Shown piece after piece: positions 5,566-10,481 of a DNA stretch of 10,481 nt; position 1 is the first letter of the stretch; each line of letters begins with the position of its first letter. Origin of the DNA: Fidelibacterota bacterium (GTDB taxonomy: Bacteria; Fidelibacterota; Fidelibacteria; Fidelibacterales; Fidelibacteraceae); assembly GCA_029931905.1 (NCBI GenBank), contig JAOZRH010000064.1, positions 1 through 10,481 of the forward strand, given 5' to 3'. A program made the position numbers and the translations under genes. Under the pieces are notes generated by a model. The model was not told where the DNA came from. It ran no database searches and saw only the letters and a list, made by a program, of their open reading frames with translations.

Positions 5566-6483
5566 TTAGAAAATACTACCTCCTGTAGTGTTTTCTAATT
5601 GTTCAAAAATATTAACATCTACTAATCCAGTTTTACAAGTTGTAAATGAAAAGTATTCAGTCTCTGATTTACCAATTTGTATTTCATAACTCTCTGCTGA
5701 AACTGGAGCAAATGAAGTTGTTTGTAGAGAAAGCTCCGCATTTGTTTCGTCTAAGTTTGAAACTTTTTCATCATTAACAAAACTCTCAAATATGTAAATT
5801 GCTGTTTCTGGAATATGTAATCCTTTTAATTGATTATCTTGAAATAAATATTCTATATAATCACATTCTTTTGCTAATTCACTAATAATATTTTTAGCTT
5901 CTTTATCTAATGTAATTTTAGCAATTTCAACAGTTTGTGAATAGTTCGGTAATTCGTCAGTTGTTCCTAATGTTGTATCATCTTGTTTGGGTAAAAATAG
6001 TCGAACTTCTCCATTAGTTAATATGTATCGACAATTCTCATCATCGTTTAAAATATTTATAGTATTGTTTGACTTAAATGCTCTGAGCAGTTTTAAACTT
6101 TTTCTAGGATTAACTATATGGATGTTAACATTTTGATTATCAAAAATATCTTTTACATTCGCATAAACTAATGCACCAGATGTTAATGATTTTGTAATTT
6201 GTGAATTTTTAACAACAATAGGATCATTCGATTCAGCTACTAAACTTAGTACTTTTAATAAACCATCAAATTTAGCTGGACTAACAGCTGCTAATAAATT
6301 ATTTGGTTGATTTGCAGTAATGTTTTGTGAAAATGTATCATTTAATGGAGATACTTCATTATTTACATTAGTATCTTCTTGTTGAAAATTTTGATCTTCT
6401 TGAGAATTATTCACTTCTGAAAGTATCTGAGTTGGATCAAATGATGGGGTTTGGATGTTTTCACCAATTCCTATTTCTGTCAT
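5566..6483 (-). CDS. Probable T4 gp45-like sliding clamp with N-terminal extension, 305 aa
   Basis: Probably the ring-shaped DNA polymerase processivity factor. After about 65 low-complexity Asn/Gln/Glu/Asp-rich residues, the sequence from residue 69 can be laid beside T4 gp45. It shows an initial helix (KFDGLLKVLSLV), then DPIVVKNSQITKS, then GALVYANVKDIFDNQNVNIHIV like the gp45 segment ending in AEANISDVIDFDVAIYDL. The segments RKSLKLLRAF and CRYILTNGEVRLFLPKQDD follow, in the same order and spacing. Without the extension the length is about 240, near gp45 (228). The start at 6483 has AGGAG at 6495-6491; an ATG at 6543 lies inside the upstream gene without a good site. In T4 the clamp also activates late transcription. 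The assignment rests on remembered similarity, so it is moderate; the alternative is an unrelated beta-rich protein. Confidence 0.6.
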   Translation of the reverse strand: MTEIGIGENIQTPSFDPTQILSEVNNSQEDQNFQQEDTNVNNEVSPLNDTFSQNITANQPNNLLAAVSPAKFDGLLKVLSLVAESNDPIVVKNSQITKSLTSGALVYANVKDIFDNQNVNIHIVNPRKSLKLLRAFKSNNTINILNDDENCRYILTNGEVRLFLPKQDDTTLGTTDELPNYSQTVEIAKITLDKEAKNIISELAKECDYIEYLFQDNQLKGLHIPETAIYIFESFVNDEKVSNLDETNAELSLQTTSFAPVSAESYEIQIGKSETEYFSFTTCKTGLVDVNIFEQLENTTGGSIF

Positions 6484-6490
6484 GTTGTTT

Positions 6491-6495
6491 CTCCT
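6491..6495 (-). promoter_or_regulatory. Ribosome binding site that sets the clamp start
   Basis: AGGAG on the minus strand, 7 bases before ATG at 6483-6481, overlapping the TAG stop (6496-6494) of the upstream gene. It favours this start over the in-frame ATG at 6543. Confidence 0.8.
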
Positions 6496-6907
6496 AAAAA
6501 CGAATTTGTAAAATTTGATTTTCTTGTTTTGTTTCAAAAACAAGAATTCTGTTATAATGTTTTACATTTTCTCCTTTGTCTAATAAAAATTTATTTAGAC
6601 CTTTGTGAACATTTCTATTGAATGTGTTATAGAAACTAACACATTCATCATTAGAATCAAATGTGATTGTAAATGTTTTAGATTTTTTGTCAAAATTGTA
6701 ATTTAAATCTTTCGAAATTAAATTAAAAATTGTTTCAATAATTTCAGGATACCAATCTTTAATTATTGGTTTTAAATGATCAAATTTAATCTTTTTTAAA
6801 TCAACATTAAATTGTTTTATAGTTTTTTCTGAAAAAGAATCTAAATTCGATTTATCTTTCACATCTAATCCAGATTCAGCTATTATTGTTGTAGATTTTT
6901 TTTGCAT
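6494..6907 (-). CDS. Hypothetical phage protein, 137 aa, upstream of the clamp gene
   Basis: I do not recognise this protein. The N-terminal 30 residues are polar and probably flexible. A Lys/Ile-rich region (VDLKKIKFDHLKPIIKDW) leads into a helix around residues 50-65. A strand pair (KTFTITFDSNDECVSFYNTF) and a helix follow, then a last pair of strands (NRILVFE and the C-terminal ILQIRF). This suggests a small alpha/beta domain. The start ATG at 6907-6905 has AAAGGA centred near 6918 with a 7-base spacer. It is the first gene after a terminator and its TAG stop sits inside the clamp's ribosome binding site, so it is coupled to clamp production. A role with the clamp or polymerase is possible from position only. 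Confidence 0.8.
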   Translation of the reverse strand: MQKKSTTIIAESGLDVKDKSNLDSFSEKTIKQFNVDLKKIKFDHLKPIIKDWYPEIIETIFNLISKDLNYNFDKKSKTFTITFDSNDECVSFYNTFNRNVHKGLNKFLLDKGENVKHYNRILVFETKQENQILQIRF

Positions 6908-6921
6908 AATATAATCCTTTC

Positions 6922-6953
6922 AAAAAAGAAAAGAGGGATGAAAACACCCCTCT
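6922..6953 (-). terminator. Rho-independent terminator after the 155-aa gene
   Basis: As minus-strand RNA: stem AGAGGGGUG with CAUCCCUCU (6953-6945 and 6940-6932), 9 pairs including one G-U, loop UUUU, followed by UUUCUUUUUU (6931-6922). The G-U pair would be an A-C mismatch on the plus strand, which indicates direction. It begins 7 bases after the stop at 6961. Confidence 0.85.
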
Positions 6954-6960
6954 GTTGATA

Positions 6961-7428
6961 TCATTTATCTTTTAAATTTGCTAGAGCCTTTTTAAAAGCT
7001 CTAGCAATAGAAGTTTCTCCTCTAAATTTTTTCTTATTAGGAGCTTTAGGTCCATGATATCTTTCATGGACCTTTTTTTTAATCTCTAAAATTTCATGTT
7101 TTTCATAATCTTTTAAAGAGATTAAATCAGGATCAAGATCTATTCTGTTTTCTTGAATATAATCTTTTTTTTCCTGTAAAACTCTATTTAATTCGTCTTC
7201 TTCAAGTTGTCTCAAAATAAAAGTTATTTCATAAACCTTTCTTCCAGTAAAGACTGTAATGTTTGGTTCCCATTTAAATGGTAGCCAATGTTTAAAAAAT
7301 TCTTTACGAACATCATTTATAAATGGAGAAATAAGTCTAAAATGATCTTTGCGTGCTAATCTTTGAAAAACAGTCGCCTGTCCATCAAATTCACCTTCCA
7401 TCAGAAGTAATTTAACCTCAATAATCAT
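6961..7428 (-). CDS. Hypothetical basic phage protein, 155 aa
   Basis: I do not recognise this protein. It opens with a hydrophobic strand (MIIEVKLLLMEGEF) and an FDGQATVFQRLARKDHFRLI segment. An aromatic region (FFKHWLPFKWEP) and a strand (KVYEITFIL) follow, then a charged helix (residues about 70-90). The last 45 residues are very rich in Lys/Arg (KKKVHERYHGPKAPNKKKFRG), which suggests contact with nucleic acid. The start ATG at 7428-7426 is preceded by AGGGGG 4 bases upstream; the next ATG (7401) has only a distant GAGG, so the longer form is preferred. It stands alone between the hairpin at 7464-7497 and the terminator at 6922-6953, right after the RNA polymerase gene. A transcription-related role is possible but not shown. 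Confidence 0.8.
   Translation of the reverse strand: MIIEVKLLLMEGEFDGQATVFQRLARKDHFRLISPFINDVRKEFFKHWLPFKWEPNITVFTGRKVYEITFILRQLEEDELNRVLQEKKDYIQENRIDLDPDLISLKDYEKHEILEIKKKVHERYHGPKAPNKKKFRGETSIARAFKKALANLKDK
7048..7080 (+). terminator. Strong terminator-like hairpin on the antisense strand inside a gene
   Basis: Perfect 10-bp inverted repeat AGGTCCATGA (7048-7057) and TCATGGACCT (7064-7073) with a 6-base loop, followed on the plus strand by seven further T residues (7074-7080). In shape it is a textbook rho-independent terminator read left to right, but it lies within a minus-strand gene and no plus-strand gene precedes it. It may stop antisense transcription, or be a by-product of the coding sequence. 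Confidence 0.45.
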
Positions 7429-7440
7429 GATACCCCCTAA

Positions 7441-7497
7441 AAAAAATTAAAATTAAAACAATATCGGTAAAGAGAAAAATATATTCCTCTTTACCGA
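7441..7497 (-). terminator. Hairpin after the RNA polymerase gene, likely terminator
   Basis: Perfect 11-bp stem TCGGTAAAGAG/CTCTTTACCGA (7497-7487 with 7474-7464 on the minus strand), with a 12-base loop. It is followed by a broken T-rich stretch (TATTGTTTTAATTTTAATTTTTTT, given here as positions 7463-7441). It starts 34 bases after the stop at 7532. The T-tract is interrupted and the loop large, so it may be a weak terminator or a 5' leader hairpin, because a promoter candidate precedes it. Confidence 0.6.
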
Positions 7498-7500
7498 ATA

Positions 7501-7520
7501 ATTTCTTTATAAAATTCTTA
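7501..7520 (-). promoter_or_regulatory. Candidate phage promoter downstream of the RNA polymerase gene
   Basis: The minus strand at 7516-7501 reads AATTTTATAAAGAAAT, identical over 16 bases to 2396-2381 upstream of primase. The core TATAAAGA is one base from the T4 late element TATAAATA. It lies between the stop at 7532 and the hairpin at 7464-7497, so transcripts started here would carry that hairpin at or near the 5' end. Confidence 0.45.
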
Positions 7521-7531
7521 AATATTAAACT

Positions 7532-10481
7532 TTATTTAATATCTAGACCAATAGCTGTCATATAGGAGGTAAATATGTCTGATGTTTTTCCACCACCAAT
7601 ATTTTTTGGCATTTGTGCTGAACCAGTATTGATAATATTATTGATCATAATTCTTTTAGTACGATGATCATCACTTTTTACTGTTGTTAATTCATCAATA
7701 ATGTTATCAGCTTGATATTCTAAGAAAGCGTACAAGTCCAAGTTACCGATTGTTTGACCGCCCATTTGACTTTTACCTTTAGTTGGTTGACCAGTCAAAG
7801 ATTGATATCTTTCAGCACCCCTAATACTTGAATATACATCACTATAATGTTCAAGAGTTTCGAAATAAGAAATACCAACAGGTACCGGTTGTGACCATTT
7901 TTGAAGTTCCGGTATCCAAACTTTTTCTTCCAAATCAATATCAAGCACTTCTGCTGCTAATTTAATTTTTTCAAATTTTGCATTATTTGTAAACGGTTCA
8001 ACAAAATATGTTAAATGAAGTTTATCGTCTTTAATATCTCTCTTCAATTTTGAAGAAGATTTATAATTATCAAGTTTTGTCTTTATACTATTAACAACAT
8101 TTTCACTAGATAAAATGCTGTACACATCGACAATTAGTTTTGAAATTTTGGTAGATTGTATTTTTGTATCATTAGCCATTTCTTTAACTTTTCGATTTAG
8201 ATAATAAAATATTTTACCAATATATATTTCTTTCAACATTGCTAAATTATTTCTTGAAAATACTCCAACAGGAGAAATACAAACATCTAATTTACCAAAA
8301 TGTTCAGCAACTGGAGCTTCCTCTAACACCTTGGAGATTACTCCCTTAGCACCATATCGATTACTCAACTTATCGCCCACACGAAGCTCTTTTTCTTGTT
8401 TAATGGAATATACAACTCTTGCACCAATAAACTCAACACCTTTCAATTTATGTTTACCAATTTTAAAAAATGATAAATTTAAATTATCTGTTGCTGTCAA
8501 TTGTTTGTTTTTATCTGAAATTGTTGAAGCTAACTTTCCTATTATTGCTTTAGTTTCTTTAATTAATTTATTATGATAATTTATAAGAGTTTTATCTAAA
8601 TTTTTTCTACGATTAATGTAGATTTTTATATCAACTATTTCACCAGGAGTTGATAATAATTTTATTGAATCGTGTCCTTTTGCATATAAACTAAGAATTT
8701 CACCATCTTCACCATCAATTTCTGATTCCATATTATTAATTTCTAGATAATCATCTAAATCACTTTGATATGTAAATTCAGTTAAAATCTCACCACCCTC
8801 TAATTTTTTACCTATTTCTTTTTCTAACTGAAGAACTTTTGTTTCTGGTGGAATAATTATAGATAATTCTTTAATAATACTTGTAGTTGTTTTTTGTGCA
8901 TGATCTTTTGATATACAATAAGAATCTTCATGATTAGAACCCAAATAGTTTAACATTGCAATTTTAACATTGGTTCCTGCACAATATATACCATCTGGGC
9001 TGAAATTTTTAGTATAAGCTACAACTTGATTGGCTTTTACTTTAGTACCTTCTTTTAATGTTTCTAATTCTAAAAGAATATAAGCACCTCTTTTAGTTTG
9101 TGATTTTCTTGGAATTATATCAAATATTTCTTTTGTACCATCTTTGTAATTAATTTGAAGTGTTTTATTTTTATCAATCTTTTTGATTACACCTGGTTTT
9201 TTTGCTTTAAGAACAAATCTTTTAGAAGCAAGTTGGGGAATTATATATTCGGCTCCAGTAGAAATTAATGGTTTTTCAATATTTGATGTTGGTGTTACTT
9301 GAACAGAGTGTGTAACGGCGAGAACTAAACGATCACTCCCCATTTCATTTTGAAATGGTGTAACTGCTTCATCTGCTGCGACAACATTCCAACCAGATAA
9401 TTTATCAATATTATGTTTGACTCCATAGCTTCCGTATTTATTAACAATTATAGGAGTTAAAGTGTGATGTGTTATTAGTCCAACTTTTCCACTTTCTTTT
9501 GTCGATTCGGCACCAATAATACCACCTTGTGAAGGATGTAAGTTTCTATGTTCTGGTTTAAATTCTCTTTCATTTTGAACACCACCTGGTCCTGATTTAA
9601 TTACTCGACTACTTAACATAACTTCAGACATTGGATTAACGGAGTTAGTATATTCAAGTACACCACTCATTAATAGTGAATTCAAAATAAAATTTTCATC
9701 GATATAAATTTGACTTTCACCAAATTCTGATTTTGTTCTATATGTATTATGTGCTCTCTTAATTTGTGAATACATTAAATTAAGTACAATTTCACTCATT
9801 CGTGATCTATATATTTTTAAATTTGATAATTTATCAGGTTTTTCATTTAATAATTTATCCAAACATGGACCACTAAAAAGAGAAGGAAGATTTGTGGGTA
9901 AATCTTCAAATTTTAATAACTCTTTTGTAACTGGATCAATTTCGTTTTCCGTCATTAAGTTAATTTGATATACTGCTCGTGTTCCGAAATGTTGATTGAT
10001 AAAAGAGTATATTTCTTCACCGTTATTAAAATCTTCAATTGGTGTTCTTACTTTATAAGCTAAAAGACCGTTAACAACAATTTCTTCTCTAAATGTTCTT
10101 GGATATATTACTAAGTATTTTTTATCTGATGTTGGAATGGAAACTGATTTTTTTCCTTTTTTAACTTTTTCTTCTATTGAATAATCTATTCCAAAATCAT
10201 TTAAAGCATGTAATAAACCTTTTTGCATCCACAAATATAATATTAAAGGAATTTTTATACCTGACATATAGATTTGTAAATATGGAATAGATTTTTTAGT
10301 TTTTGTTAATTTGTCTGTTGGATCAACTTCTGCTATTTTTTGTCTAATTATTTCAAACAGAAATTCGTATTTTCCACCAGTATATATTTTATCTTTATCT
10401 ATTCTATCTTTTAATTTACCAGTTTCATCATCAATATAAACATCATGATCTTTATCTTTATAAATATTTATTTCATCATTA
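7532..10481 (-). CDS. rpoB: Phage multisubunit RNA polymerase beta subunit, N-terminus beyond the window
   Basis: Catalytic beta subunit of a phage-encoded DNA-dependent RNA polymerase. The frame is open from the right edge (982 whole codons visible); the ATG at 10267 is internal, since 71 codons upstream have no stop. Landmarks in order are the rifampicin-pocket region (9655-9581) ending in SGPGG, then RNLHPSQGG...GAEST like bacterial VHPTHYG...IETPEG. GSNHEDS (E and D conserved, near 8929) and GDKLSNRYGAKGVIS with both active-site Lys codons (8371-8369, 8347-8345) follow. Then come SPVGVFSRNN, PVPVGISYFE, GKSQMGGQ and TTVKSDD near 7660, which contacts beta-prime in the bacterial enzyme. The C-terminus resembles the bacterial end, so the subunit is not cut there. 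From the pocket to the end it has about 705 residues, against about 830 in E. coli. Whether the N-terminal part is on the same polypeptide or split off, as in phiKZ-like phages, cannot be seen. Confidence 0.93.
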   Translation of the reverse strand, partial: NDEINIYKDKDHDVYIDDETGKLKDRIDKDKIYTGGKYEFLFEIIRQKIAEVDPTDKLTKTKKSIPYLQIYMSGIKIPLILYLWMQKGLLHALNDFGIDYSIEEKVKKGKKSVSIPTSDKKYLVIYPRTFREEIVVNGLLAYKVRTPIEDFNNGEEIYSFINQHFGTRAVYQINLMTENEIDPVTKELLKFEDLPTNLPSLFSGPCLDKLLNEKPDKLSNLKIYRSRMSEIVLNLMYSQIKRAHNTYRTKSEFGESQIYIDENFILNSLLMSGVLEYTNSVNPMSEVMLSSRVIKSGPGGVQNEREFKPEHRNLHPSQGGIIGAESTKESGKVGLITHHTLTPIIVNKYGSYGVKHNIDKLSGWNVVAADEAVTPFQNEMGSDRLVLAVTHSVQVTPTSNIEKPLISTGAEYIIPQLASKRFVLKAKKPGVIKKIDKNKTLQINYKDGTKEIFDIIPRKSQTKRGAYILLELETLKEGTKVKANQVVAYTKNFSPDGIYCAGTNVKIAMLNYLGSNHEDSYCISKDHAQKTTTSIIKELSIIIPPETKVLQLEKEIGKKLEGGEILTEFTYQSDLDDYLEINNMESEIDGEDGEILSLYAKGHDSIKLLSTPGEIVDIKIYINRRKNLDKTLINYHNKLIKETKAIIGKLASTISDKNKQLTATDNLNLSFFKIGKHKLKGVEFIGARVVYSIKQEKELRVGDKLSNRYGAKGVISKVLEEAPVAEHFGKLDVCISPVGVFSRNNLAMLKEIYIGKIFYYLNRKVKEMANDTKIQSTKISKLIVDVYSILSSENVVNSIKTKLDNYKSSSKLKRDIKDDKLHLTYFVEPFTNNAKFEKIKLAAEVLDIDLEEKVWIPELQKWSQPVPVGISYFETLEHYSDVYSSIRGAERYQSLTGQPTKGKSQMGGQTIGNLDLYAFLEYQADNIIDELTTVKSDDHRTKRIMINNIINTGSAQMPKNIGGGKTSDIFTSYMTAIGLDIK

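Noticed and set aside
6494..6523. Possible clamp-binding peptide at the C-terminus of the 137-aa protein (QILQIRF)
   Set aside because: It does not keep the spacing of known clamp-binding motifs; the resemblance is too loose.
6484..6543. Longer clamp protein starting at ATG 6543
   Set aside because: It would lie within the upstream gene and has no good ribosome binding site, whereas ATG 6483 has AGGAG at the proper distance.
6521..6546. 10-bp inverted repeat TTCTTGTTTT upstream of the clamp gene
   Set aside because: AT-rich, inside a coding region, with no T-run and no relation to the ribosome binding site; likely chance.
8331..8576. Plus-strand open frame of 81 codons
   Set aside because: It lies opposite the conserved active-site region of the RNA polymerase gene and shows no recognisable protein features.
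1..10481. tRNA genes, CRISPR arrays, insertion sequences, attachment sites
   Set aside because: No cloverleaf, regularly spaced repeat, transposase or integrase signature was seen on either strand.

Overview
The window looks like part of a large, very AT-rich double-stranded DNA phage genome, probably a myovirus or jumbo phage. Every gene I can support lies on the minus strand. They are tightly packed with short gaps, overlapping stops and starts, and strong AGGAGG-type ribosome binding sites. The content is typical of phage accessory and replication DNA: a multisubunit RNA polymerase beta subunit, a probable T4 gp45-like sliding clamp, a DnaG-type primase and two enzymes of 7-deazaguanine (preQ0) synthesis, mixed with proteins I do not recognise. 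The host cannot be fixed. Low GC, strong Shine-Dalgarno sites and TTG/GTG starts would suit a low-GC Gram-positive host, but this is only an inference.

Layout, in the direction of transcription (high to low coordinates). (1) 10481-7532: beta subunit of a phage RNA polymerase. The frame is open across the right edge, so the N-terminus is missing; the C-terminus is complete. (2) 7531-7429: gap with a 16-base promoter candidate and an 11-bp hairpin. (3) 7428-6961: unknown basic protein, followed by a good terminator. (4) 6907-2444: a run of seven genes, namely unknown, sliding clamp, unknown, unknown, a small zinc-ribbon protein missed by length cut-offs, queC and queD, closed by a clear terminator. 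A 14-bp perfect inverted repeat sits inside this run at 4865-4902. (5) 2400-2381: a second copy of the 16-base promoter candidate. (6) 2347-115: primase (TTG start), unknown protein (TTG start) and unknown protein (GTG start). (7) 115-1: the start of another gene that runs off the left edge.

How the genes may work together. The primase and clamp belong to the replisome. In T4 the clamp is also the activator of late transcription, and here it lies near a phage-encoded RNA polymerase and two promoter candidates that resemble the T4 late element TATAAATA. QueD and QueC catalyse the first committed and the last steps to preQ0. In phages this is commonly used to replace guanine in the genome with 7-deazaguanines, which protects against restriction; it can also feed tRNA queuosine. 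Both Que proteins carry long C-terminal extensions not found in standard enzymes, and queC is translationally coupled to the small zinc-ribbon gene. This is the most unusual part of the window.
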